A stretch of DNA of 64,000 nt from Corynebacterium matruchotii (GTDB lineage Bacteria > Actinomycetota > Actinomycetes > Mycobacteriales > Mycobacteriaceae). A program made the position numbers and the translations under genes. This document shows, in pieces, positions 49,771-59,204 of the stretch; position 1 is the stretch's first letter; every line of letters begins with the position of its first letter. The stretch covers positions 434,001 through 498,000 of the forward strand of contig NZ_CP050134.2 in the NCBI RefSeq assembly GCF_011612265.2. The letters are read 5' to 3'. The notes beneath the pieces were generated by a model, which was not told where the DNA came from, searched no databases, and saw only the letters and a program-made list of their open reading frames with translations.

Positions 49771-52560
49771 ATGACCACCGTGAAGAAGAAACTGATCGAG
49801 ACGTCACTACCGCTCGAAGCCATTAATGCGGCATCCGCGCGCGAGAAATCCATCCGCCACGGCCACCCCTCTACGCTGCATTTATATTGGTCCCGCAAGC
49901 CCTTAGCCACAGCGCGGGCCGTGCTTTTCGCCCAGCTTGTCGACGACCCGGCGTCGCGGCCCGGCGAGTTTCCCACGGTGGAATCCCAGGATGCGGAACG
50001 CGCCCGCCTGCATGCTCTTATGGAAAAACTTATCATTTGGGAAAACAGTAATGACGAGAAGCTCCTGGAGCAGGCCCGGGAGGAGATACGCAAGAGTAAT
50101 GACGGGAAATTGCCTGCGGTTGTGGACCCGTTTGCGGGTGGCGGCTCGATTCCCCTAGAGGCACAACGTTTGGGATTGGAGTCGCACGCCAGCGACCTGA
50201 ACCCATTGGCGGTGCTGATCAATAAGGCGCTCATTGAGATTCCCCCGAAGTTCGCCGGTTGGTCACCGGTGTTCCCCGGGGTTGCGGAGGAACAATCATC
50301 ATGGCTGCGTGCCGAGGGGCTGGCCGCTGACGTGCAACACTACGGTCAGTGGCTGCGGGACGAAGCAGAGAAACGTATCGGCCACCTATACCCGAAGGTC
50401 ACGGCCCCCGGCGGCACAGAGCATACCGTGATTGCTTGGAAGTGGGCCCGAACCGTCATCAGCCCCAACCCCGCCAACCCGATCGAAACACCATTGGTGA
50501 ACTCCTGGTGGTTGAGCAAGAAGAAGGGCAAGGAAGCCTGGGTGAAGGCCACCGTCGTTGACGGGCAAGTACAGTACGAAGTGCAGCATAATGCGGATGG
50601 GCCGAAGAAGGACGAGGATGGGACTATTAAGCATGGTAAAGGTGCTTGGACGGTGGGGGATGGGACGCCTTTCAGCTACGATTATGTGCGCGAATCAGGG
50701 AAGAGAGGCGAGATTGGTGCGCACCTCATTGGTATTGTTGCTGAGGGAAACCCAGGTCGGTTATATCTTTCACCCACACCAGAACACATACAGGCTGCCA
50801 AAGTTGATGCCGGAGATGCCGGCATTATCGGTGAAATTGCCGCTAATCCTCGATGGTTCTCGCCACCCGCATACGGAATGCGGGAATTTTCCGACCTCTT
50901 TACTAACCGCCAACTTGTGGCTCTCACCACCTTGAGCGAACTGGTTTCTGAGGCGCGCGGTAAGATTCTTGAAGATGCATTAGCTGCAGATATTCCTGCA
51001 GGCGAACGACTGGAAGACGGGGGCGTGGGGGCTGAGGCGTATGCTGATGCAGTAGCGACGTATTTGGCATTTGCGCTCGATAAATTGGCTGATTTGAATA
51101 ATTCATTAGTGGGATGGGAGCCTAAAGCTCAGTGTCCTCGCCATCTATTTGGAAGACAATCCATTCCTATGGTTTGGGATTATGCAGAAGCTAACCCTCT
51201 ATCAAAATCATCTGGTTCTTTCATTACGATTATTCAAGGAATTTCAAAAGCAATGAAAGCTCCGTTTTTTGGTGTTTCTAGTAGTACGAGTAATAGTGTT
51301 TCCCCGGGAAATGCGATGGCTCGCGAGTATAAGGATTTGATTGTTTCAACTGATCCTCCTTACTATGACAATATCGGATATGCAGATCTGTCTGATTTCT
51401 TCTATGTTTGGCTTCGGAAATCATTGCGCACGATTTATCCTTCCGTGGTGGGGACCATGCTCACGCCCAAGGCCGATGAGTTGGTGGCTAACCCGTATCG
51501 GCATGATGGTAAACAAGGTGCGGAAAAATTCTTCGTCGAAGGCTTCAACTCTGTATTTCGCCGCATTCGGGAAGGCGAAGCTAACCCCGATGTGCCCATG
51601 ACCGTGTACTACGCTTACAAGCAACAAGATCGTGGTAAAGATGGTACCTCATCCACCGGCTGGCATACCTTGCTAGATGGACTTATCCAATCAGGGTGGG
51701 AAATCACCGCCACTTGGCCCATGCGTAGCGAAGCAAAAAACCGATTATTGGCACATGGCACCAACGCTCTCGCGTCCTCTATCCTTCTGGCCTGCCGGCC
51801 TCGCCCTGCTGATGCTCGGGCCGTGGCGCGCCGGGCCTTCGTGGCGGCACTCAAATCCGAGCTCCCCGAGGCATTGCGCACTCTCATGCAGGGCGCCATC
51901 GCCCCCGTGGATTTGGCCCAAGCTGCCATTGGGCCAGGGATTTCCGTGTTCTCCCGGTACGCCAAAGTGCGGGAAGCTGACGGGTCGGACATGAGCGTCA
52001 GGGGTGCGCTACAACTCATCAACGCCACCCTCGACGAGGTATTGGGTGAGCAGGAATCCGACCTGGATTCAGACACCCGGTTCGCGGTGCGGTGGTATCG
52101 CCAATACGGGTGGGCGGCTGACAGCTCCGGCATCGCCGACCAGCTGGCCCGCAGCTCCGACACCTCCCTTGCCGAACTGCAACGCGGTGGCATTTTCGAA
52201 GCCAAGGGTGGTAAGGCCCGGCTGCTGTCGCCAACCCAATTGAACGAGGCGTGGGATCCCGCCGCGGACGAGCAGGTGAGCGTGTGGGAAGCCACCGTGC
52301 GGCTGGCCGCGGTGCTGGCGAAAGACGGCGTGGACAAGGTCGCGGAACTCCTGCCCGCGGTGGGGGAGAAGGTGAGCCTGGACGCGGTGAAAGAACTCGG
52401 CTTCCTGCTGTTCCACGAGGCGGAGAAAAACAAAGACACCGACGACGCCATCCTGTTCAACGGCCTGGTGAGTTCCTGGGGTGACCTCAACGAGCAGGCT
52501 CGTCAGATTGTGGCACATCCGAAAGCCCACCAAGAAGCCCTCACATTCGAAGAAGACTAG
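49771..52560 (+). CDS. DUF1156-type DNA adenine methylase (anti-phage associated)
   Basis: The 929-residue protein begins with the DUF1156 signature (KKLIETSLPLEAINAASARE, then HPSTLHLYWSRKPLATARAV). Methylase motif I is DPFAGGGS (119-126) and motif IV DPPY (528-531), as in N6-adenine or N4-cytosine enzymes. The roughly 400 residues between them may recognise the target. It should mark self DNA for the helicase and DUF499 proteins next to it. AAGGAAG precedes the ATG. Gaps are 40 bp to the helicase and 13 bp to the next gene. The stretch 50600-51420 is more AT-rich than the rest. Confidence 0.9.
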   Translation: MTTVKKKLIETSLPLEAINAASAREKSIRHGHPSTLHLYWSRKPLATARAVLFAQLVDDPASRPGEFPTVESQDAERARLHALMEKLIIWENSNDEKLLEQAREEIRKSNDGKLPAVVDPFAGGGSIPLEAQRLGLESHASDLNPLAVLINKALIEIPPKFAGWSPVFPGVAEEQSSWLRAEGLAADVQHYGQWLRDEAEKRIGHLYPKVTAPGGTEHTVIAWKWARTVISPNPANPIETPLVNSWWLSKKKGKEAWVKATVVDGQVQYEVQHNADGPKKDEDGTIKHGKGAWTVGDGTPFSYDYVRESGKRGEIGAHLIGIVAEGNPGRLYLSPTPEHIQAAKVDAGDAGIIGEIAANPRWFSPPAYGMREFSDLFTNRQLVALTTLSELVSEARGKILEDALAADIPAGERLEDGGVGAEAYADAVATYLAFALDKLADLNNSLVGWEPKAQCPRHLFGRQSIPMVWDYAEANPLSKSSGSFITIIQGISKAMKAPFFGVSSSTSNSVSPGNAMAREYKDLIVSTDPPYYDNIGYADLSDFFYVWLRKSLRTIYPSVVGTMLTPKADELVANPYRHDGKQGAEKFFVEGFNSVFRRIREGEANPDVPMTVYYAYKQQDRGKDGTSSTGWHTLLDGLIQSGWEITATWPMRSEAKNRLLAHGTNALASSILLACRPRPADARAVARRAFVAALKSELPEALRTLMQGAIAPVDLAQAAIGPGISVFSRYAKVREADGSDMSVRGALQLINATLDEVLGEQESDLDSDTRFAVRWYRQYGWAADSSGIADQLARSSDTSLAELQRGGIFEAKGGKARLLSPTQLNEAWDPAADEQVSVWEATVRLAAVLAKDGVDKVAELLPAVGEKVSLDAVKELGFLLFHEAEKNKDTDDAILFNGLVSSWGDLNEQARQIVAHPKAHQEALTFEED

Positions 52561-52573
52561 GACACAATGAATC

Positions 52574-55500
52574 ATGGCACTCAATAACCGGGAACGCATC
52601 ACCAGAGCATTCGACCTGCTCCAGGAGGGGCTGCATGACCTTGTGGACGAGGTGATGACCAGGTATTTTCACACCAGTGATTGGCCAGAACGGATGGCCG
52701 CCCAGGACGCGCAGCGTTACGGCCGGGAGCGCCGCAGGCTGGAGAAAACCGACCCGCAGGTGCAGCTGCGGGCGATCACTGAATACGGTCGGGAGTTCAG
52801 CAGGGAACTGTCCCGCGGGCAGCAAAGTTTAGCGTCGGAACTGCGGGATACCCGAAACGAGTGGGCGCACGGCGGTGCATTCAACTCTGACGATACGAGC
52901 CGCGCCCTGGACACGATCGAACGCCTGTTGCGGGCGGTCAACTCGATGGATTCCGCCAATGACGTGCGTAAACTACGCGAAGACCTGCAGCGTACGGTGT
53001 ACGAGGACCGGACCCGGAAGCGGTCAAAGCCCACGAACACGGCGTCGATAAGCGCAAGTAAGGGGCTGAAACCGTGGCGGGAAATCATTCACCCGCACGA
53101 CGATGTGGCGCGCGGCGACTTTACCGCGTCCGAATTCGCCGCCGACCTCTACGACGTGAGCAAGGGGCAGGCGAGCAGCGAATACGGCGACCCGATCGAG
53201 TTTTTCAGCCGCACCTACCTGACCGAGGGGCTGCGGGACCTGCTCACCCGTGCTTTGCGACGCCTTAGCGGGGACGCCAACGCCAGTCCGGTGGTGAATC
53301 TGCAAACCAACTTCGGTGGCGGCAAAACCCACTCCATGCTGGCCCTTTACCACCTGTTTAGCGGCACCAAGAAGGACGATTTTCCGCAGGAAATACAGGA
53401 CCTGATTCAGGACGCCGGCAACCCGGAACTAGACACTTTGGGGGTGCGGCGCGTCACCCTGGTGGGCACGTATTTGCAGGCTGGCTCGCCAAGCATCAAG
53501 GAAGACGGCACCGAGGTGCACACGCTGTGGGGCGAGCTCGCGTGGCAGCTGGGTGGTCGGGAAGCTTACAACATTGTTGCCGGTGCGGACAGGTCCGGCA
53601 CTAACCCCGGCGAAGCATTGCACACACTCATTAGCGCTCACGGACCGGTCCTCATCCTGATCGACGAATGGGTGGCGTACGCGCGCCAACTCGTCACCGA
53701 TAAGGAACTGCCCGCAGGCTCGTTCGATACTCAATTCACTTTCGCGCAATCATTAACGGAGACCGTGCGGGGCATCCCCGGGGCAATGCTGGTGGTGTCC
53801 ATCCCCGCCTCTGACGGTGGGAAAGACGGGCGCGGTACTGACATCGAGGTCGGCGGCACCAATGGGCAGCTCGCCCTCGAACGGTTGCAGAACGTGATCC
53901 GGCGCGTTGCTGACCAGTGGCGACCCTCAAGCCGGGACGAATCCTTCGAAATCGTGCGCCGGCGACTCTTCAAAGAACCCGACGCGCAAGGCCTCGCCGA
54001 CATCGCGGTGGTGGCCCGCCAATTCGTCACCATGTACCGCAATAATGCGCCCTCATTCCCGCGGGACGTGGCCACCACCAACGACTACGAACACCGCATT
54101 CGGGCCTCCTACCCGCTGCACCCCGAACTGCTGGATCGGCTCTATGAGGACTGGTCCACCCTGGAGCGGTTTCAACGCACCCGTGGCGTGCTCAAACTCG
54201 TGTCTTCTATCGTGCACGAACTCTGGGTCAATAATAATGATGCTGCGCCGCTGATCTTGCCCGGCAATGTGCCGTTGTCCGCCACCCGGGTGAATACCGA
54301 CCTCACCCAATACCTGGAAGACCAGTGGAAACCCATCATCGACTCCGACATTGACGGCGTTGGCTCCACCGCGCAGCGTATCGACGCGGACCGTCCCGCG
54401 CTGGGAGAACGGTCGATCACGCAACGCATCGCCCGCACCATCTTCATCGGGGCGGCCCCGCGCAGCAAAACCTCACACAAGGGCCTGGACAAGCAATATT
54501 TGTGGTTGGGCACCGCAATCCCTGGCGATCCGCTCGGCAACTTCGGCACCGCGGTCGAACAGATTTCCCAACGCTCCACCTACTTCTACGAAGAACAAGG
54601 CTTGTACTGGTTCGACACCCAGCCGTCGGTGGCGAAAGCCGCGCGCGACCATGCGGAACAGCTGCGGGAAGACCCGGACACCGCATGGAACGAAATCGTC
54701 CGCAGGTTGAAAGCCGCGGAGGGCAAAGGTCGGGGTTTCTTTAGCCACATCCACATCGCGCCCGACACTGCCGCCGATATTCCCGACATGGATACTGTTC
54801 GGCTCGTGATCGTGCACCCCCGGCTGCGGCGTCGCAAGAAAGATGGGGCGGAATCCGAGGTAGTCAAGTGGATTCGCGCCGCGGTGGAATCCAAAGGTGC
54901 GGCACAACGAACCCACCGTAACACGCTGGTATTCCTGGTTGCCGACTCCGACGAGCTGGAATGCCTCGAAAACACCACTCGCAACTACCTGGGGTGGAAA
55001 ATGGTGCAAGACAGCGCGGAACAACTCAACCTGTCCAAGCAGCAAAGCAACCAGGCCGACAGCTGGGTGAAACGACTCAACGACACCATTAACAGCAACA
55101 TTCGTAGCACCTACATGTGGATGGTCTACCCCGAACAAATTGATCCCACCCGGCCCTTTGAACTGGCAGCCGAAAAAACCTCCGACTCTGATGGCAAAAC
55201 ACTCACCGAGCGCGTGTTCACCAAGATCAAGCGTGACGGCCAACTGATTACCGAACTCGCCCCCACCATGCTGGGCATGACCCTGCACAGCGAATTGGGT
55301 GCGCTATGGGATCGCGTGGATGACATGACCGTCGGTGACCTGTGGGGATACTTCACCCAATACGCCTACATGCCCCGCCTGGCCTCCCGAACCGTGCTTG
55401 ACGACGCCCTCCGGTCGGTCATCGACGTCATGCTTATGCCAGGGGAACAGTTCGCGCTGGCCACGGGGAAGGACAGTGGAGATTTCGGGCAGGGTCTGGG

Positions 55501-56119
55501 CGGCCTGGGTGCGCGGAGTGGTCTGGCTGCCGGGGCTGCCAGGGAGGGAGCGGCCCATTATCAGGGACTCATCCTGCCGCCATCCAGCGCCGCCACCGCA
55601 CCAGTCATTACCGACAACACACTTGTGGTCAAGTGGGAAGTGGCCAAAGCACAGGCTGACGCCGAAGCCGCCGAAGCAGAACTGGCGGCGCAGCAGGCTG
55701 CCGCGGAGCAGGGGAGTGGAGCTGAGGGGTCGAGAGACCAAGCGGTATTGCGGGGTGACCTATCAGATGGGGAAACTCTTACGGCTTCTTACCATGGTGA
55801 ACCATCTACTGTTGGGACGCGACCATCACCAAACGCATCTGTTGGTTCTGGCGGGCTTTCTGGTGGCCCGACGGTCGTGGAGTTACCGGACACCCACTAC
55901 ACCGGCTCCGTCGTCATCAACTCCGACCGGTACGTGCGCATGGTCAACAACATCATCGAAGAAGTCATCGACCGGCTAGCCGGCAGCGGTGCCGACCTTG
56001 AAATAACCATGAACATCCACGCCACCAAACCCAAAGGATTCACCGAAACCGAAAAACGCATCATCAGCGAAAACTCCCAAACACTCAAATTTGGGTACTA
56101 CGGGTTTGAGAGGGGGTAG
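52574..56119 (+). CDS. DUF499 ATPase with N-terminal Swt1-type HEPN domain
   Basis: The 1181-residue protein starts with a helical domain (1-145) of Swt1-HEPN type containing the motif RNEWAH (Arg94-His99), the Rx4H of HEPN ribonucleases. The ATPase core has Walker A FGGGKTH (247-253) and Walker B LILIDEW with Asp364-Glu365. The middle region (to about 1000) is typical of DUF499. A coiled Ala/Glu-rich linker, a low-complexity stretch and a small C-terminal domain follow. DUF499 proteins are found next to DUF1156 methylases in defense islands. Gene start: ATG 13 bp after the methylase stop. Confidence 0.9.
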   Translation: MALNNRERITRAFDLLQEGLHDLVDEVMTRYFHTSDWPERMAAQDAQRYGRERRRLEKTDPQVQLRAITEYGREFSRELSRGQQSLASELRDTRNEWAHGGAFNSDDTSRALDTIERLLRAVNSMDSANDVRKLREDLQRTVYEDRTRKRSKPTNTASISASKGLKPWREIIHPHDDVARGDFTASEFAADLYDVSKGQASSEYGDPIEFFSRTYLTEGLRDLLTRALRRLSGDANASPVVNLQTNFGGGKTHSMLALYHLFSGTKKDDFPQEIQDLIQDAGNPELDTLGVRRVTLVGTYLQAGSPSIKEDGTEVHTLWGELAWQLGGREAYNIVAGADRSGTNPGEALHTLISAHGPVLILIDEWVAYARQLVTDKELPAGSFDTQFTFAQSLTETVRGIPGAMLVVSIPASDGGKDGRGTDIEVGGTNGQLALERLQNVIRRVADQWRPSSRDESFEIVRRRLFKEPDAQGLADIAVVARQFVTMYRNNAPSFPRDVATTNDYEHRIRASYPLHPELLDRLYEDWSTLERFQRTRGVLKLVSSIVHELWVNNNDAAPLILPGNVPLSATRVNTDLTQYLEDQWKPIIDSDIDGVGSTAQRIDADRPALGERSITQRIARTIFIGAAPRSKTSHKGLDKQYLWLGTAIPGDPLGNFGTAVEQISQRSTYFYEEQGLYWFDTQPSVAKAARDHAEQLREDPDTAWNEIVRRLKAAEGKGRGFFSHIHIAPDTAADIPDMDTVRLVIVHPRLRRRKKDGAESEVVKWIRAAVESKGAAQRTHRNTLVFLVADSDELECLENTTRNYLGWKMVQDSAEQLNLSKQQSNQADSWVKRLNDTINSNIRSTYMWMVYPEQIDPTRPFELAAEKTSDSDGKTLTERVFTKIKRDGQLITELAPTMLGMTLHSELGALWDRVDDMTVGDLWGYFTQYAYMPRLASRTVLDDALRSVIDVMLMPGEQFALATGKDSGDFGQGLGGLGARSGLAAGAAREGAAHYQGLILPPSSAATAPVITDNTLVVKWEVAKAQADAEAAEAELAAQQAAAEQGSGAEGSRDQAVLRGDLSDGETLTASYHGEPSTVGTRPSPNASVGSGGLSGGPTVVELPDTHYTGSVVINSDRYVRMVNNIIEEVIDRLAGSGADLEITMNIHATKPKGFTETEKRIISENSQTLKFGYYGFERG

Positions 56120-56297
56120 TAGCTAGGGTAGGGAGATTATGAGTGAGTAGGGTCGGGGTGCCGGTTGCGGCCCCGGTCTTGGCTCAAGTAAAAGTAGGGT
56201 GCCTGCGCGCTGGTGATTGTGTGGGTGTGTGGGCGCCCTGCGCTTACTGATGAAATTGGAAAAACAATTCGCATAAGTGAATGGAGGAATTTATAGT

Positions 56298-57869
56298 ATG
56301 AATATATATGAACATCATGAGGTCTTAGGGTGGTTTTTCTTACCGGAAAAACCAGATAACAGGGTGCCAGTTGTTTTGGAATGGGATCCAGCCAAGGGGG
56401 CTGAGATCGAATTAATGGGTGGATTATGCCCCGGGTTTTCCGATAAAGATGTCCCTGCGGACCAAATGCGTAGGTTTACCTCATTAGAAGGAACGAGTAA
56501 TGCCGATTTTGGTATTATCACACTTGCTGAGGAGATCTCATCTATTCCGGTGATATTTCTTAAAACGAGGGAAGGTAAAAAGTATTCGATTTGGGATGCT
56601 CAAAGAGGCAATTATTCGGTTGGCCTTTCATCGGTAAGAACTAAAGAAGAGCATTGGCATTCAGTGCAAGTATATGTGGATGGTCATATTCTGCCTGAAG
56701 AAAAGATCTTCACAAAAGCTACTTTTTACATTGATGAATTGTATTATTTAGTCAATGAATGCCAAATTTGGCAGCCAAAGTGGTGTCCAATGGAGAAGGT
56801 AGGGCGACCGGGAGAAAAACCGGAAAATGGAACATCTTTAATGCCTTACATGTTACTTGTTACAGGTGGCTTCCAGCCGGGAATATTTGAGGGAAGCACA
56901 GAAGATACGCACTATTCCATAAACTTATCAACGACTCGTCCATGGGGGCGTGAAGCTACTGAAGATACTCCTTGGCTCAACCTTAACTCGATACTGAAAC
57001 GCCAGCGTCACGGTTTAACGCTTACGATCTCTGCTGAAGCAAGTGTCAGCATTACACTCCGAAAGAATACGGAAGAACCAAAAGATTTAGTAGGGACTGC
57101 TTCAGATTTAATTGATAAGTTTGTGCCAATATATGATTTGATGCGACTTGCTATGTTCCAACCTTGTGGAGTGGCCAACATTCAACTACAGCAACATGAT
57201 AATGAACATGGAAGTTTACTGGTGAATTTGGGTGAAGTTGCAAGACCAAATGAACATCATGAACAGCTAGATGTGGTTTTCACTCTCAATGATATTTCTC
57301 TGGAGAATTTCCTAAAGGAGCGAGAGCGTTTAACGAACAACTATGGGGCTTTTGATTCTTGGAATATCTTGATTAGTTTTTGTGGTTATTCCTCTAACTA
57401 TATGGAAGAATATATAAGTCAAATTCTTGCAGCAATAGAAAGTTTCCATAAACGATGCCTTCTTGGTAAAAAGGGAAACTTGAAAGAGAGATTAGAAGAT
57501 TTGTATTCTCTTTTGCCGCAGAAGATTCGGAATCAAATTAAGTTTGACGATGATATTGAGATATGGGCAGAACTTGCGGCAAATGTTCGTCACCGAGCGG
57601 CACATGCTGGGCCACAAGATGGACGAAACAACAATACTATCTCAGATGAAATAAAGCGTTATGTCGGAACTCTATCAATATCAGATCGCAATGCTATTGC
57701 GGTATCCGCACATTTAGTAACATATCTTGTTTTGCTGAATGAATTAGGTGTTTCATCAGAGGCAATCTGTAATGCGCTAAATATACATCCCAAAATTTCG
57801 ACCATGGTGTATTACTGTTCTAAAGTCCGTCCGTTACTGGAATCCATAAAGAATCTACCAACTTCATAA
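56298..57869 (+). CDS. ApeA-like HEPN protein
   Basis: The 523-residue protein has an N-terminal region like ApeA NTD1 (EHHEVLGWFFLPEKPDNRVPVVLEW..., beta-rich) and a helical C-terminal HEPN domain with RHRAAH (Arg431-His436). ApeA is an anti-phage HEPN nuclease, so RNA cleavage on infection is a reasonable inference. ATG 56298 follows GGAGGAA at the right distance; a GTG at 56277 would place that site inside the gene. AT-rich and unlike the helicase-methylase genes in codon use, so probably a separate acquisition. A hairpin overlaps its stop. Confidence 0.75.
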   Translation: MNIYEHHEVLGWFFLPEKPDNRVPVVLEWDPAKGAEIELMGGLCPGFSDKDVPADQMRRFTSLEGTSNADFGIITLAEEISSIPVIFLKTREGKKYSIWDAQRGNYSVGLSSVRTKEEHWHSVQVYVDGHILPEEKIFTKATFYIDELYYLVNECQIWQPKWCPMEKVGRPGEKPENGTSLMPYMLLVTGGFQPGIFEGSTEDTHYSINLSTTRPWGREATEDTPWLNLNSILKRQRHGLTLTISAEASVSITLRKNTEEPKDLVGTASDLIDKFVPIYDLMRLAMFQPCGVANIQLQQHDNEHGSLLVNLGEVARPNEHHEQLDVVFTLNDISLENFLKERERLTNNYGAFDSWNILISFCGYSSNYMEEYISQILAAIESFHKRCLLGKKGNLKERLEDLYSLLPQKIRNQIKFDDDIEIWAELAANVRHRAAHAGPQDGRNNNTISDEIKRYVGTLSISDRNAIAVSAHLVTYLVLLNELGVSSEAICNALNIHPKISTMVYYCSKVRPLLESIKNLPTS

Positions 57870-57898
57870 TCGTTGCCCCGCACCAGCGGGGCAACGAT
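57869..57898. repeat. Perfect 13-bp hairpin at the ApeA-like stop codon
   Basis: ATCGTTGCCCCGC (57869-57881) and its perfect complement (57886-57898) surround a 4-nt loop. There is no T-run on either side. It could end or stabilise the transcript. It resembles a palindromic repeat but only one copy is seen. Confidence 0.6.
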
Positions 57899-57990
57899 GC
57901 GTCGTAAAGCTTGAGCAGGTGTTTTCTAGCGTAAGGCGGTATTATAAGAATCACTACATGGATGTTTAGGTGCTTCTATGACTAAGGCGG

Positions 57991-58974
57991 ATGAGTGAGA
58001 TAGTGTCGGCAAACGATGACATAATAGAACTGGTCCAGAGCCATGCTGATGGTGACGACAAGAAGTTCTACACCATAGCAATGCAAATAGCTGCAAAAGC
58101 TGCACGCTTGGGGCATACCCAGTTTGCGCAAGAACTGCGGGATTTGGTGACAGAACTGCGTCGAAAAACTCATCACGAAGCGCAGCTGGCGACGATTAAA
58201 ACGCGGGGTGAGCTGGAGTCCTTCGCCACAATCAGTTATCCCGACGTTCGGCTCAACAACATGACACTGTCGCCGGACAACCAAAAGCAGCTGCATAACG
58301 TGGTGGTAGAGCAACGCCAACGGGACAAACTGATGCTTTATAACCTACGGCCAGTGCAACAGTTACTATTTATCGGGCCTTCCGGCACTGGGAAAACGCT
58401 GGCTGCCAAGGCACTTGCGGGTGAGCTCAATCTGCCGCTTATCTCGGTTCGGCTTGATATGCCTATAGGGGATGCTGCGACAAAACTACGCAGCATTATT
58501 GATATATCCCAGGAGACCAGGGGAGTTTACCTGTTTAACGAGGTTGATGCGATCACTGCTGACGGTGGCGGGGCACGGCAGGCAATCAACCTGCTTCTGC
58601 AATTCGTGGAAGATGATTACTTGAACAATCTCATCATTGTGGCAACAAATCACCCACAATCGTTTGGGTACGCAACGCTTCGCAGATTCGATCAAGTCAT
58701 CAAGTTTGAACTGCCTAGTGGGGACGAAATTCGGTCGGTGATTGAAAACCGGCTTGCGGTATTTACCCCAATGAAAGCCTCATGGGAGCCCATCGTGGCG
58801 GCAGCAGACGGGCTAAGCCACGCGGACCTGGCTGTGGCGGCCACAAACGCAGTTAAACGCGCAGTCCTCAACGGAAAAATCGGCAAAAGCGCCGGGGACT
58901 TTGAGGAATGGACAGAATACCTATGCCACGAACTGGAAGAACGGAGGAAGTTTGGGAAGGGGGAGGGAGTTTAG
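57991..58974 (+). CDS. AAA-family ATPase (module 1)
   Basis: The 327-residue protein has an N-terminal helical region of about 75 residues (HADGDDKKFYTIAMQIAAKAARLGH...) and a AAA+ domain with Walker A GPSGTGKT (129-136). Walker B reads YLFNEVDA with Asn183-Glu184 instead of Asp-Glu. An RRFDQVIKFELP segment holds the arginine finger region. From memory, similar AAA proteins are encoded next to subtilisin-like proteases; no protease gene is present here. It follows the ApeA-like gene and precedes a second HEPN gene. Confidence 0.85.
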   Translation: MSEIVSANDDIIELVQSHADGDDKKFYTIAMQIAAKAARLGHTQFAQELRDLVTELRRKTHHEAQLATIKTRGELESFATISYPDVRLNNMTLSPDNQKQLHNVVVEQRQRDKLMLYNLRPVQQLLFIGPSGTGKTLAAKALAGELNLPLISVRLDMPIGDAATKLRSIIDISQETRGVYLFNEVDAITADGGGARQAINLLLQFVEDDYLNNLIIVATNHPQSFGYATLRRFDQVIKFELPSGDEIRSVIENRLAVFTPMKASWEPIVAAADGLSHADLAVAATNAVKRAVLNGKIGKSAGDFEEWTEYLCHELEERRKFGKGEGV

Positions 58975-59204
58975 GGGGTTTGGCTTCCATGGGTGGAGGA
59001 GTCGTGGATGAGGGCACTTGATGTTTGGGCCTGGCGTCTAGGTGGTGCGTGAGTTTGTGGGTGGCGGGTGACATTGGGGTTGGGATTGGGGGCCGATCAA
59101 TGATGATGTGATTTATTGAGTGAACGTTTCGTGGGAAAATGCACGATATACTGGGTTAGAAGCTTTGTAGAGTTTCTTGTGGATAGACAGATTGGAAACG
59201 CAAG

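Noticed and set aside
57869..57898. Possible CRISPR repeat
   Set aside because: The sequence GTTGCCCCGCACCAGCGGGG looks repeat-like, but there is only one copy, no spacers and no cas genes.
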